Assembly (NCBI RefSeq): GCF_014649835.1
Contig: NZ_BMTU01000004.1
Coordinates: 310,001-374,000, forward strand
Source of the DNA: Streptomyces pilosus
Lineage (GTDB): Bacteria; Actinomycetota; Actinomycetes; Streptomycetales; Streptomycetaceae
Length of the DNA: 64,000 nucleotides
Direction of reading: 5' to 3'
A program made the position numbers and the translations under genes. Shown piece by piece: positions 35,474 through 44,082 of this stretch (the stretch's first letter is position 1; each line of letters begins with the position of its first letter). The notes under the pieces are model-generated. The model saw only the letters and a program-made list of their open reading frames with translations, had not been told where the DNA came from and ran no database searches.

Positions 35474-36009
35474 CGTGGGCTCCCGCCGTACTCACGGCAC
35501 TCGGCGTCGGGTGCGCGGTGGCCGGCGCGGTCGCGCTGGTCCGCTGCCGGTACGTCGTCGTCACCGTGGAGGGCGACAGCATGACCCCCACCCTCGCCGA
35601 CGGGGACCGGGTCGTGGTCCGCCGCACCCGGCTCGCCGCGGTCCGCAGCGGCCAGCTCGTCGTGTCCGGGCCACCCACCGGTGAGCGCTGGAACCACCTC
35701 CCCCTGCCCGCGTGGCTGATCAAACGTGCCGCCGCCGTCCCCGGGGACCGCGTGCCGAAGGACGCGGGGCCCGCGCTGCGGGTCCTGGCCGAGGACCGCG
35801 TGCCGGACGGACGACTCGTGCTGCTCGGGGACAATCCCCGGCGCAGCCTGGACTCCCGCCACTGCGGCTACTTCACCTCCGGCCAGCTCCTCGGCGTCGT
35901 CGTCCGCCGGCTCCCGCGCGCGGCGGCCGGTGACGGCCGTCCCCTCCCACCGCCCGGCCACGACGGCCGGACCGTTCCCGGAAGGATCAACCCGCCATGG
36001 CGTACCTGA
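35470..36009 (+). CDS. S26-family signal peptidase
   Basis: A 179-residue membrane protease of the type I signal peptidase (LepB) family. One N-terminal helix (VLTALGVGCAVAGAVALV) anchors it with the active site outside. The catalytic serine is S37 in VEGDSMTPTL and the general base K85 in WLIKRAAAVPGD; the late motif LVLLGDNPRRSLDSRHCGYF is also normal. It is small compared with housekeeping SipW-Z enzymes and lies inside the peptide operon, so it is probably dedicated to removing the leader of the cysteine-rich peptide. It overlaps the previous gene by 4 bases and the next by 13 bases. Confidence 0.88.
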   Translation: MTWAPAVLTALGVGCAVAGAVALVRCRYVVVTVEGDSMTPTLADGDRVVVRRTRLAAVRSGQLVVSGPPTGERWNHLPLPAWLIKRAAAVPGDRVPKDAGPALRVLAEDRVPDGRLVLLGDNPRRSLDSRHCGYFTSGQLLGVVVRRLPRAAAGDGRPLPPPGHDGRTVPGRINPPWRT

Positions 36010-36551
36010 CCGCCGTCGTGACGCTGTTCGGCCTGCTGAGCATCGCCAATCTGATACTGACCCTGGGGGTCGTCCGACGGCTGCGCGCCCAGCGGGACGG
36101 CTCCCCGCCCGCCGCGAAGGGCGACCCGTTCCAGGGTTCGGGACTCTCCGTCGGTCAGCGCGTCGGCGGCTTCTCCGCGCACGACACCGAGGGCAGGCCG
36201 TTGACCAGGGACAGCCTGCGCGAGGGAATGCTCGTGGCGTTCCTGTCCCCGGGCTGCCTTCCCTGTGAGGAACTCCTGCCGAGCGTGGTGGAGTCGGCCC
36301 GGGCGGCGGGACCGGGCCGGGTCCTGGCCGCCGTGGTGCTGAACGAGGACGACGGAGCGCGGCCCGACGCGTTCGTCGCCGCGTTGTCGCCGGTGGCCAC
36401 GGTCGTCGTGACGCGCCTCGACGGCGAACTGGCCCGGGCCTTCGACATCCAGGGCATGCCGACCGGCGTCCGCATGGGCCGCGAGGGCCGCATCGCGGAC
36501 AGTGGCCGCGCCCTGCTCCGCGTTCCGCACCCGACGAGGGCCGGTGCATGA
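35997..36551 (+). CDS. Thioredoxin-like (TlpA/MauD-type) membrane-anchored protein
   Basis: A 184-residue protein with an N-terminal helix (VVTLFGLLSIANLILTLGVV) and an extracytoplasmic thioredoxin fold. The redox motif is CLPC in AFLSPGCLPCEELLPSV, followed by VLNEDDGARPDAF, VVTRLDGELARAFDIQGMPTGVRM with the cis-proline, the standard layout of TlpA/ResA/MauD. Paired with the MauE-like protein it should form or shuffle disulfides in the six-cysteine peptide. It overlaps the peptidase gene at its start and the ABC gene by ATGA at its end. The order MauE-like, peptidase, MauD-like, exporter argues for a single maturation pathway. Confidence 0.85.
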   Translation: MAYLTAVVTLFGLLSIANLILTLGVVRRLRAQRDGSPPAAKGDPFQGSGLSVGQRVGGFSAHDTEGRPLTRDSLREGMLVAFLSPGCLPCEELLPSVVESARAAGPGRVLAAVVLNEDDGARPDAFVAALSPVATVVVTRLDGELARAFDIQGMPTGVRMGREGRIADSGRALLRVPHPTRAGA

Positions 36552-38437
36552 GCGGGCGGACCGGCAAGGGACCGGGCCGGCGGACCGGCGGCGACGAGGG
36601 GCGTCGCGCGGACGGCGGGAAGGAGCAGCTCGCGCCGCGCGAAGCGGTCGCCGCCGCCCGCGGTGCGGCGGCGCTCGCCTGGCGGTCGGCGCCCGCGCAT
36701 CTGACGGGCCTCGTGGCCGTCGCCGTGGCTGCCGCCGGGGTGCCCGTGGCCGTGGCCTGGCTCACCCGGCTCGTCCTGGACCGGCTGACCGGTGCCGGCC
36801 AGGCGACTCTGCTCGGGCTGGCCCTGGGGCTCGGGGCGCTGGGGCTGATGGCGGCACTGCTGCCGCATGTCAGCCAGTACCTGGGCGCACGGCTCAACCG
36901 GGCGGCGGGGACGCGGGCGGTGGACCGGCTCTTCACGGCCGTCAACTCCTTCGGCGGACTGGCCAGGTTCGAGGATCCGCGGTTCCAGGACCGGCTGCGG
37001 ATGGCCCAGTCCGCGGGCAGTCAGACCGTCGGCCGCGTCGTGGAGACCGGGCTGAGCATCGCCGGCGGGACCCTGGGCGTCGTCGGGTTCGTCGTCGCGC
37101 TCTTCGTCATCAGCCCGGCGATGACCGGGCTCGTCGTCGCGGCGGCCGTGCCCGCGCTGGTCGCCGAGCTCCGGCTGTCCCGCCGCCGCGCGAAGAGCGC
37201 CTGGCGCATCAGCTCGGCGCAGCGCAGGGAGTTCTTCTACCAGTCCCTCCTGTCGAGCCTGGACGCGGCCAAGGAGATCCGGCTGTTCGCGGCCGGGGAC
37301 TTCTTCAAGAAGCGGATGCTCGACGAAAGGCGCACGGCCGACGCCGAACGGCAAGCAGTGGAGCGCAGGGAGCTCGTCACCCAGTCCGGTCTCGCCCTGC
37401 TCGGCGCGTTCGTCGCCGGCGGCGGACTGGTCTGGGCGGTACTCGCGGCGCGGCAGGGGCGGTTGACGGTCGGCGACGTCTCGATGTTCGTGGCCGCCGT
37501 CGTCGGCGTGCAGGGCGCGCTGTCCGGCCTCGTCGGTTCCCTCGCCGACGGGCACCACCAACTCCTGCTGATGAAGCACTACATGGCGGTCCTCCGGGCC
37601 GACCCCGATCTCGGGCCGCCGGCCGGCCTCACTCCCCTGGACCGGCTCCCCGCACTGCGCCGGGGCATCGAGTTGCGCGACGTCTGGTTCCGGTACGGCG
37701 ACGACAGCCCCTGGGTGCTGCGCGGCGTGAACCTGTTCATCCCCGGCGGCACGGCCGTCGCCCTGGTCGGGCACAACGGCGCCGGGAAGAGCACCCTGGT
37801 CAAGCTGCTGTGCCGGTTCTACGACCCGACCCGGGGCGAGATCCTGTGGGACGCGGTCGACATCCGCCGGGTACCCGTGGACGCCTTGCGCCGCCGGCTC
37901 GGCGCGGTGTTCCAGGACTACATGAACTACGACCTCACCGCCGGGGAGAACATCGCCGTCGGTGACGTGCGGGCGCTCGGTGATCCGGCGAGGCTGGCCA
38001 CCGCCGCGCGGGAGGCCGGTGCGCACGACGTGGTGGCGAGGCTGCCGCACGGGTACGACACCATGCTGAGCCGCGTCTTCGCCGCCGGCGGCGCCGAGGA
38101 CGACGCCGGGGCCCTGCTCTCCGGAGGCCAGTGGCAACGCCTCGCCCTGGCCAGGGCGTTCCTGCGCACGGACCCGGACCTGCTCATCCTGGACGAGCCG
38201 AGTTCGGGCCTGGACGCGGAGGCCGAGCACGACATCCACCTGCGGCTCCGGCGGTACCGGGCGGGCCGCACCAGTCTCCTGATCTCGCACCGGCTCGGCG
38301 CGGTCAGGGACGCCGACCGGATCGTGGTGCTGGCCGGGGGCCGGATCACCGAGGAGGGCTCCCACGCGGAACTGCTCGACGAGGACGGCACGTACGCCCG
38401 GCTCTTCACCGTCCAGGCCGACGGCTACCACCGCTGA
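36548..38437 (+). CDS. ABC exporter (fused membrane and ATPase domains)
   Basis: A 629-residue half-transporter of the type I exporter class, likely acting as a homodimer. A hydrophilic N-terminus of about 45 residues is followed by six membrane helices (about 50-340). The ATPase has Walker A GHNGAGKSTLVKL, Q-loop VFQDYMNYD, signature LLSGGQWQRLALARAF, Walker B DLLILDEPSSGLD and H-loop LISHRLGAV. There is no N-terminal C39 peptidase domain, so leader removal must be done by another enzyme, consistent with the S26 peptidase two genes upstream. It is the last gene of the peptide operon and probably moves the peptide across the membrane. Confidence 0.88.
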   Translation: MSGRTGKGPGRRTGGDEGRRADGGKEQLAPREAVAAARGAAALAWRSAPAHLTGLVAVAVAAAGVPVAVAWLTRLVLDRLTGAGQATLLGLALGLGALGLMAALLPHVSQYLGARLNRAAGTRAVDRLFTAVNSFGGLARFEDPRFQDRLRMAQSAGSQTVGRVVETGLSIAGGTLGVVGFVVALFVISPAMTGLVVAAAVPALVAELRLSRRRAKSAWRISSAQRREFFYQSLLSSLDAAKEIRLFAAGDFFKKRMLDERRTADAERQAVERRELVTQSGLALLGAFVAGGGLVWAVLAARQGRLTVGDVSMFVAAVVGVQGALSGLVGSLADGHHQLLLMKHYMAVLRADPDLGPPAGLTPLDRLPALRRGIELRDVWFRYGDDSPWVLRGVNLFIPGGTAVALVGHNGAGKSTLVKLLCRFYDPTRGEILWDAVDIRRVPVDALRRRLGAVFQDYMNYDLTAGENIAVGDVRALGDPARLATAAREAGAHDVVARLPHGYDTMLSRVFAAGGAEDDAGALLSGGQWQRLALARAFLRTDPDLLILDEPSSGLDAEAEHDIHLRLRRYRAGRTSLLISHRLGAVRDADRIVVLAGGRITEEGSHAELLDEDGTYARLFTVQADGYHR

Positions 38438-38799
38438 CGCCTCCCGCACCATGGTGGAACCGACGGCGCCCGACCCGGCCCGGTCGGCGCGGGCACGAGG
38501 GCGGAGCGGCGGTGCTCACCAGACCTTCGCCGCCTCCTCCACGGACCGCGTCCCCGCCCCCGCCCCCCGCGGACACCGGACCACTCAGCACCACCGGACG
38601 CGGCCCGACCCCCGGCACCACATGGGCCGACAGTGGGACTGTGTTGTCCAGCCGCCTGGCGGCAGGACCGTCCGGGCGGACCTGCTCGACACCAGTCCCT
38701 GATCACTTCGACGGCCAACCGCGCCGGGTTGAGTCGCGGAACGATATTCAGGGCCTTCGCCCGCGACCGCGCTGGGGCCGCACCCTTACTCCGCTGCCC
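38438..38799. other. Intergenic gap after the peptide operon
   Basis: These 362 bases separate the ABC exporter from a gene on the other strand that ends at 38800. Short frames exist but lack ribosome binding sites and recognisable motifs. No strong terminator hairpin or repeat was found. The segment 38700-38800 is slightly less GC-biased than its surroundings. Confidence 0.5.
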
Positions 38800-40122
38800 T
38801 TAGGCCTCCACGGGCAGCGCGGGGAACACGACCACCGAGCCGTCCCGGTCGCGGGCGATCTCGATCGCCACGTCCGTCGGGCGGCCGTTGAGTGCGACGC
38901 CGTCGCCCAGGCGGCGGATCTGGTATGACGCGCGCAGGAGCCGGTCGACCTCACCGGTCGTGAAGACGGGGCGCTTGCTGTTGGGGCGCGCCAGCTCCAG
39001 CGTCGACAGGCGCACCAGCACACTGGCGATGCCCGACTCCAATGCTTCGAGACGCAGTTCGTCATCCTTCAGGGCGCGGGCGAAATTCTCGAACAGGTTG
39101 TCGGGCTCGCTCTGGGCTCGCTCCACCGCCTGAAGGACGTTGACGCGCCGCTTCAGCGCGATGGCCAGCGAGGCCAGTTCGAGGTGGGTGCGGAACGTAC
39201 CGCCCTGGTCGTCCACGCCGGGGAACGAATCGGCCAGCGTGCCGATCTCGACGGGCTCGCCGGCGGGCAGCTTGCCGAGCGCGCTCCGCCAACGGGCCAG
39301 ACGGATGTCGGCCTTGCTCAGTGCCGTGTCGATGGTGTGTACCGCCGAGTCGAGTCCCAGCGAGACGCCCAGCTTGCCTTGGTCGAGCAGGATGGCCGTG
39401 GCCTTGTCGACGGCGGGACGGCAGCCGTTGAGTGCGCTGTGCTCGTCGTCGAGCTTGTCGGCCTGCAGCTGCTCCAGCAGGTCCGTGATGTGCGCGATGG
39501 CCTGCTGCCGCTTGCGGTCGGCGTGCGCGCTCACCCCGACGGCCACCGCCATCAGCACGAGCGGAGCGGCCACAGTGAGCACCGCGCCACCCGCGGCCGC
39601 GGCGCCGGCGGTCGCACCCGCGCCGCCGACCGTGCCCGCCGCCGCCGCTCCGCTGACCGGCACAAGTGTCGCTTTGGCGGCGATCTGGCCCGTCGCCGCA
39701 TGCACGAGGGTGCCGTAGAACTCGCCCGTGGACCCCTTCGGCTCCATCCAGCGCACCAGCCCCTGTCCGAACTCGGCGGCGACCTTCGCCGGGACCACCA
39801 TGCGGCACAGGATTTCGCCGGAGGCCGTGGCCTTGGCCGCCGTGGCGGAGGCCTTCGCCGACTGCGTGAGGAGCTGCGACAGGTGCTGCGCCAATGGGCT
39901 GGCGGCATCGAGCGGGATGCCCTTGCTGCGGTCGAGCTTGTCGGGCAGCGGGTGCGCCTCGAGCGTGGCGATCGGCTGGTCGGCCAACGCGGCCAGTACC
40001 CCGCGCAGTTCGGCCAGCCGCTCGGTCGTCATCGGCCCGTCCCCGATCACCGCCGGCACCTGGACGTCACCTGTCGCCAGCGTCCAGACCGGAACGTTCG
40101 GCGTCTTGCGATAGTCGATCAT
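38800..40122 (-). CDS. Hypothetical protein with Gly/Ala-rich membrane-like segment
   Basis: A 440-residue protein that I do not recognise. The N-terminal 155 residues are mixed alpha/beta (MIDYRKTPNVPVWTLATGDV; GEILCRMVVPAKVAAEFGQGLVRW). A long Gly/Ala/Val-rich stretch (about 158-205; AAAAGTVGGAGATAGAAAAGG, then VLTVAAPLVLMAVAVGV) could be one or two membrane helices or a glycine zipper. It is followed by a helical region (RKRQQAIAHITDLLEQLQADKLDDEHSAL, and HLELASLAIALKRRVNVLQAVERA) likely to form coiled coils. GGGGGGA precedes the ATG. Architecture recalls membrane-perturbing or pore-type proteins of uncertain role. It is codirectional with the unknown gene at 40364 but separated by 241 bases holding nothing recognisable. 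Confidence 0.75.
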   Translation of the reverse strand: MIDYRKTPNVPVWTLATGDVQVPAVIGDGPMTTERLAELRGVLAALADQPIATLEAHPLPDKLDRSKGIPLDAASPLAQHLSQLLTQSAKASATAAKATASGEILCRMVVPAKVAAEFGQGLVRWMEPKGSTGEFYGTLVHAATGQIAAKATLVPVSGAAAAGTVGGAGATAGAAAAGGAVLTVAAPLVLMAVAVGVSAHADRKRQQAIAHITDLLEQLQADKLDDEHSALNGCRPAVDKATAILLDQGKLGVSLGLDSAVHTIDTALSKADIRLARWRSALGKLPAGEPVEIGTLADSFPGVDDQGGTFRTHLELASLAIALKRRVNVLQAVERAQSEPDNLFENFARALKDDELRLEALESGIASVLVRLSTLELARPNSKRPVFTTGEVDRLLRASYQIRRLGDGVALNGRPTDVAIEIARDRDGSVVVFPALPVEA

Positions 40123-40363
40123 CGTCCCCCCGACTCATCCCCACGTCAGCCTGCGTCTGACGTCCCAGCAGAACGGTATCGCCGAATCACGACGCCGTGT
40201 GTCACTCGGCTGTCCGGCGTCGTCCCCACCGCGGCAGCCATGCTGGACGCCGTTCGTCTTCGGCAATCGCGCGCCACGTCAGGGTGAGGCCTACGCGTAC
40301 GCCACGGTGCGCATCCGGATGCGATGAGCTACCGGCACGGGGTCGTGGGGAGGGCGGGGCCGG

Positions 40364-40873
40364 TCAGGCGGTCGGGTGGATGACGAGCTTGAACTCGGCC
40401 AGGACGATCTTCCGGGCCACGCTGTCGTCGTGGGTGGCGCGCAGGGCGAGGGGGACGGCCGGGTCGACGAAGATGCCCCACTGCTTCGTCCAGCACTGCA
40501 TGCCGATGCTCGGCGGCCGGTGCTCCGTCGCGGTCGTGTCGTTGGGGGTGGGGGTGAGACCGAGGGGGTCGCGGACGAACTGGTCGCGCAGTTCGTCGTA
40601 GCCGCCCGCCTCCCACTGGATCATCGCGTAGAGGTCGCCCCACCCGGCGGTGCTGGGCCATATCAGCCCGGAGCGGGCGTCGGTGTCCCAGCTGGTGACG
40701 GTGTAGCCGTCCGGCTGGTTGACCTGGTGCATGGTGAAGACGTCGTAGGACTCCGCGGTCCCGAAGGGGAACCGGATCACCGTGTAGGGGCTGTTGGCCG
40801 GGACCGTCTGCGGGGTGTCCCGCTTCAGGGAGCAGACCTGCACTCCGGCCGACGCCGTGGCATGTGTAGACAT
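40364..40873 (-). CDS. Hypothetical protein
   Basis: A 169-residue soluble protein with no signal peptide, membrane segment or known catalytic motif. Distinct stretches are TPQTVPANSPYTVIRFPFG, DAYARS-like turns and a Trp-rich middle (GWGDLYAMIQWEAGGYDELRDQ, GMQCWTKQWGIFVDP), then a beta-rich end KIVLAEFKLVIHPTA. The pattern suggests an all-beta fold. The start is set at the ATG at 40873; no ribosome binding site precedes it, so the message may be leaderless. It is divergent from a lipoprotein gene. Its coding statistics match its neighbours. Confidence 0.7.
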   Translation of the reverse strand: MSTHATASAGVQVCSLKRDTPQTVPANSPYTVIRFPFGTAESYDVFTMHQVNQPDGYTVTSWDTDARSGLIWPSTAGWGDLYAMIQWEAGGYDELRDQFVRDPLGLTPTPNDTTATEHRPPSIGMQCWTKQWGIFVDPAVPLALRATHDDSVARKIVLAEFKLVIHPTA

Positions 40874-41000
40874 GTTGTCAGATATGCCCGTCGCGGACGC
40901 GCCCGATGTCGTCCCCCCTCGCCGTTCGGATCCCAATCTCCGTTCGACGTACAACCGTTCGAGGGCCTGGTCCGTCTTCTCCGGTGACCGCCTTGGTCGC

Positions 41001-42101
41001 ATGTACGAGGAGACCGTCATTACCGCCATACGCAAGACCCTGACCGCCACCGCCGTAGCCGCCGCGGTGCTGGCCGGTTCCGCCGCCTGCGGCACCGTGG
41101 AGAACCTGTCCGCCGGGCAGAAGCTGGACAACGCCTTCGACAAGCTCGGCGAGGAGCGCTCGCTCTCCTTCGAGCTCGACCTGGACACCGACGTCGCGTC
41201 GCTGAAGGCGCTGGACGCGGAGCTGGCGGAGCCGGGCGACAAGATGACCGACGAGGTCGCCGAGCTGCTCAGCGGGGCGAAGATCTCCGTGTCGGTGACG
41301 TCGAAGAAGCCGTTGGAGAAGTCCGGCGAGAAGGACTTCAGCGCGATGGCGATGAAGTTCAGCAACGCGGACGGCGACCTGTTCGAGTACCGGCTGGTCG
41401 GCGACTACACCTACGCGCGCGTCGACGCGGAGGCGCTCGGCAGGATGTCCGGCGCCCCCATGCCGTCGGCCGACGAACTCCCGGACAGCGCGGGGGCGTT
41501 CAAGAAGCTGCTCGCCGGCGAGTGGATCAAGCTGTCGACGAAGGAGCTGGAGAAGGCCGGCGGTCCGGCGGGTCCCGGGGGTGAGGAGCCCTCGGCGGAG
41601 CCCACGCTCGACGCCAGGACGCAGAAGAAGCTCACCGAGGCGCTGCGCCAGGTGATCGCCGCCGAGGTCGACTTCAAGACCTCCGGCGGGTCGGACGGCA
41701 CCGAGCACATCAAGGCCACGGCGCCCTTCCGCACGCTGATGACCGAGCTGTTCGACGAACTCCGGCCGCTGCAGAAGGAGCTGCCGGAGATGGCCGAACT
41801 GCCGACGGCCAAGGACTTCGCGGATGCCCCGAACGAGAAGGTCACCGCCGACTTCACGCTGAAGAACGGGGAGCTGACCGAGGTCTCCGTGGACCTGGCG
41901 AAGCTGGCGGAGACGGCGAAGGTCAAGAAGCTGGCGCTGGTGCTGCGCGTGGGCACGGGCAAGAAGACCACGGCGCCGGCGGGTGCCACCGAGGTGCGCA
42001 TCGACGAGCTCATGGAGGGCTTCTTCGGCGGTGCCGCCGGAGCGGCCTTCGGGGAAGAGGAGTTCGAGGGGGAGTTCGAAGAGGACTTCCCGGTCGCGTA
42101 G
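41001..42101 (+). CDS. Putative lipoprotein, LppX/LprAFG-like
   Basis: A secreted lipoprotein of about 360-366 residues. The signal is AIRKTLTATAVAAAVLAGSAAC with the lipid-modified cysteine about 30 residues in. The acidic, Lys-rich body (NAFDKLGEERSLSFELDLDTD; DLFEYRLVGDYTYARVDAEAL; VTADFTLKNGELTEVSVDLAKLA) resembles the LppX/LprAFG lipid-binding fold of actinobacterial lipoproteins. It ends in an acidic tail (EEEFEGEFEEDFPVA). The ATG at 41001 has no ribosome binding site. GAGGAG at 41008-41013 points instead to initiation at the ATT at 41019, which would start exactly at the signal peptide; see findings. Function is unknown. Confidence 0.8.
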   Translation: MYEETVITAIRKTLTATAVAAAVLAGSAACGTVENLSAGQKLDNAFDKLGEERSLSFELDLDTDVASLKALDAELAEPGDKMTDEVAELLSGAKISVSVTSKKPLEKSGEKDFSAMAMKFSNADGDLFEYRLVGDYTYARVDAEALGRMSGAPMPSADELPDSAGAFKKLLAGEWIKLSTKELEKAGGPAGPGGEEPSAEPTLDARTQKKLTEALRQVIAAEVDFKTSGGSDGTEHIKATAPFRTLMTELFDELRPLQKELPEMAELPTAKDFADAPNEKVTADFTLKNGELTEVSVDLAKLAETAKVKKLALVLRVGTGKKTTAPAGATEVRIDELMEGFFGGAAGAAFGEEEFEGEFEEDFPVA

Positions 42102-42116
42102 CGGAACCGGCGGTCG

Positions 42117-42177
42117 GGCGTACGGTCCGGGGCCGCCCCCGGGCCGTCCGGGCCGGGGGCGGCCCGGACCGTACGCC
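42117..42177. terminator. Long bidirectional terminator
   Basis: About 25 bp of stem: the left arm 42117-42142 starts GGCGTACGGTCCGGGG and the right arm 42153-42177 ends GGACCGTACGCC, with one bulged G and a loop of about 10 bases. It lies between convergent genes (the lipoprotein and the last gene of the nickel-type operon) and can serve both. Confidence 0.85.
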
Positions 42178-42218
42178 GGATGGGACGGGTGGGACGGGCG
42201 GCGGGTGGCGGCCGGGGG

Positions 42219-42896
42219 TCAGGCGGGTGTCTTCGCCGCGGCCGGCGTCACCGTGTCCCAGTGGACCGTGCGGTCGCACCAGCGGTCGATGAGGGTCTGG
42301 TCGTGGCCCACCGCGAGGAGGCCGGCCCCGGTGGCGGTGCGGTAGTCCTCCACGACACGGACCAGCGCGGCCGTGGTCGACGCGTCGAGCATCGCGGTCA
42401 TCTCGTCGCAGATCAGCCAGCGGGGGCGCAGCACCAGGGCGCGGGCGACGCAGGCGCGCTGGAGCTGGCCGTCGCTGACCTCGTGGGGGCGGCGGGTGAG
42501 CAGGTCCGGGGTCAGGCCGACGGTGTCGGCGAGTTCGGCCACGCGGGCCGGGGCCGACGCACGCCGGCCGGTCGCCCGCAGGGGCTCCGCGATCAGGTCG
42601 GCGAGGCGCAGGCGGGGGTCGGCCGAGAGTCGGGGCTGCTGGAAGACGACCCCGATGGCGGTGCGCCGGGCGCGGGGCGCGCGGTGGCGGTAGCGGTGGA
42701 CGGGGGTGCCGTCGAGGACGACCCGGCCGGAGTCGGGCCGGTGCAGGAGCGCGGCGACCCGGGCGAGGGTGGACTTGCCGCAGCCGCTGGGGCCGAGCAG
42801 GCCCACGGCCTCACCGGGGGCGACGGTGAGGTTCGCGTCGCGTACGACGGGGGCGCGGCGGTCGTAGCCGGCGGTGATGGCGTGCAGTTCAAGCAC
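42219..42896 (-). CDS. nikE: ABC transporter ATP-binding protein (NikE/OppF type)
   Basis: A 225-residue ATPase of a peptide/nickel importer. It has Walker A LLGPSGCGKSTLARV, an altered signature VSDGQLQRACVARAL (LSGGQ is replaced by VSDGQ, common in NikE-type subunits), Walker B RWLICDEMTAMLD with M where P is usual, and H-loop VGHDQ. The length is short for OppF because the C-terminal peptide-transporter domain is missing. The start is the GTG at 42896, overlapping the preceding gene by 8 bases. It is the last of five genes transcribed from a Nur-like box at 47.7 kb. Nickel as substrate is inferred from that box. Confidence 0.82.
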   Translation of the reverse strand: MLELHAITAGYDRRAPVVRDANLTVAPGEAVGLLGPSGCGKSTLARVAALLHRPDSGRVVLDGTPVHRYRHRAPRARRTAIGVVFQQPRLSADPRLRLADLIAEPLRATGRRASAPARVAELADTVGLTPDLLTRRPHEVSDGQLQRACVARALVLRPRWLICDEMTAMLDASTTAALVRVVEDYRTATGAGLLAVGHDQTLIDRWCDRTVHWDTVTPAAAKTPA

Positions 42897-44082
42897 GGAG
42901 GTCCTCCGGGGTGCGGGCCGGGGCCGGGTGGTGGCAGGCGACCGAATCCGTGAGGGGCGGGAGGGTCGCGCAGATGCCCGTGGCGCGGTCGCAGCGGGGG
43001 GCGAAGGCGCAGCCGTCGGGGAGGCTGCCGAGTTCGGGGGGCAGTCCGGGGATGGGCGTGAAGGAGCGGTCGGGGAGGGCCTCCAGCAGGCCCCGGCTGT
43101 AGGGGTGGCGGGGACCGGGAGCACCGAAGAAGGCGTCCGCCCCGGTGATCTCGACGATGCGGCCCGCGTACATGACGGCCACCCGGTCGGCGACGCGTTC
43201 CGCCGCCGCCAGATCGTGCGTGATGATCAGCAGGGCGCGGTCGGCGTCGACGTGGCGGCGCAGTTCGTCGACGGTGCGGTCCACGAGGTCGCGGTCCAGG
43301 CCGGTGGTGGGCTCGTCCGCCAGGAGCAGGGGGGCGTCGCCGATCAGGGCGAGGGCCGTGGCGGCCCGCTGGGCGAGACCGCCGGAGAGTTCGTGGGGGT
43401 GGCGGTCGAGGTGGTCCAGGGGGAACCCGGCTCGCCCGGCCGCCTGTTCGGCGGCGGTGCGCAGGGTGGAACGGTTCCGCTCGCCGGTGAGCTGCGCGAC
43501 CGTCTCCTCCATCTGGGAGCGGATGGTGCGGACGGGGGTGAGGTGGGCGGCGGGGCTCTGCGGGATGAGGCCGATGCGGCGGCCCCGTACGGTGCGGGCG
43601 AGGGTGCGTTCACCGGCGGTGAGCAGGTCCAGGTCGCCGAGGTGGGCGCTGCCCGCGGTCTGGGCGTTGGCCGGGAGGAGGCCGAGCAGCGCCGAGGCCA
43701 GGACGGACTTGCCGCAGCCGCTCTCGCCGATCAGGGCGAGGCACTCCCCCGGTGCCACGTCGAAGTGGGCGTCGGTGACGGCGGCGATCCGGCGGCCGCC
43801 GGGCAGCAGGAAGCGGACGGACAGTTCGCGCACCGACAGCACGGGGGCCCGCCCGGCCGGCCCGGCAGCCGCCGCGGGCGCGGGGAGGTGCCCGGTCACG
43901 GCACCGGCCTCCCCGGTCTCGGACACCGGCACAGGACCCGGCCCGGTCACGGCGCCGGACTCCGCGGCACCGGGCGCGGGAACGCGCTCGGTGCCGGCGG
44001 CGGGCGTGGTGGCGGTGGCCGGCGGCTCGGGGGGCGGCTCGGTGGTGGTGCCGGACGTCGGGGTGGAGGGTCGCTCGGTCAC
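42889..44082 (-). CDS. nikD: ABC transporter ATP-binding protein (NikD/OppD type)
   Basis: A 397-residue ATPase subunit. The first 80 or so residues are a low-complexity Pro/Ala/Glu/Thr-rich extension (TSGTTTEPPPEPPATATTPA, onward), not seen in typical NikD/OppD proteins. The ATPase begins at VLSVRELSVRFLLPGG with Walker A LIGESGCGKSVLASALLG, signature LSGGLAQRAATALAL, Walker B LLLADEPTTGLD and H-loop LIITHDLAAAERV. The C-terminal oligopeptide-transporter domain with its cysteines is present (GCAFAPRCDRATGICATLPP). GTG at 44082 overlaps the permease stop by GTGA. An alternative start further in, near VLSVREL, would remove the extension, but no good site precedes it. Confidence 0.82.
   Translation of the reverse strand: MTERPSTPTSGTTTEPPPEPPATATTPAAGTERVPAPGAAESGAVTGPGPVPVSETGEAGAVTGHLPAPAAAAGPAGRAPVLSVRELSVRFLLPGGRRIAAVTDAHFDVAPGECLALIGESGCGKSVLASALLGLLPANAQTAGSAHLGDLDLLTAGERTLARTVRGRRIGLIPQSPAAHLTPVRTIRSQMEETVAQLTGERNRSTLRTAAEQAAGRAGFPLDHLDRHPHELSGGLAQRAATALALIGDAPLLLADEPTTGLDRDLVDRTVDELRRHVDADRALLIITHDLAAAERVADRVAVMYAGRIVEITGADAFFGAPGPRHPYSRGLLEALPDRSFTPIPGLPPELGSLPDGCAFAPRCDRATGICATLPPLTDSVACHHPAPARTPEDLRA

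Noticed and set aside
34928-36551. Methylamine utilisation (mau) operon
   Set aside because: Only the MauE- and MauD-like maturation proteins are present; the large and light subunits, MauG and amicyanin genes are absent.
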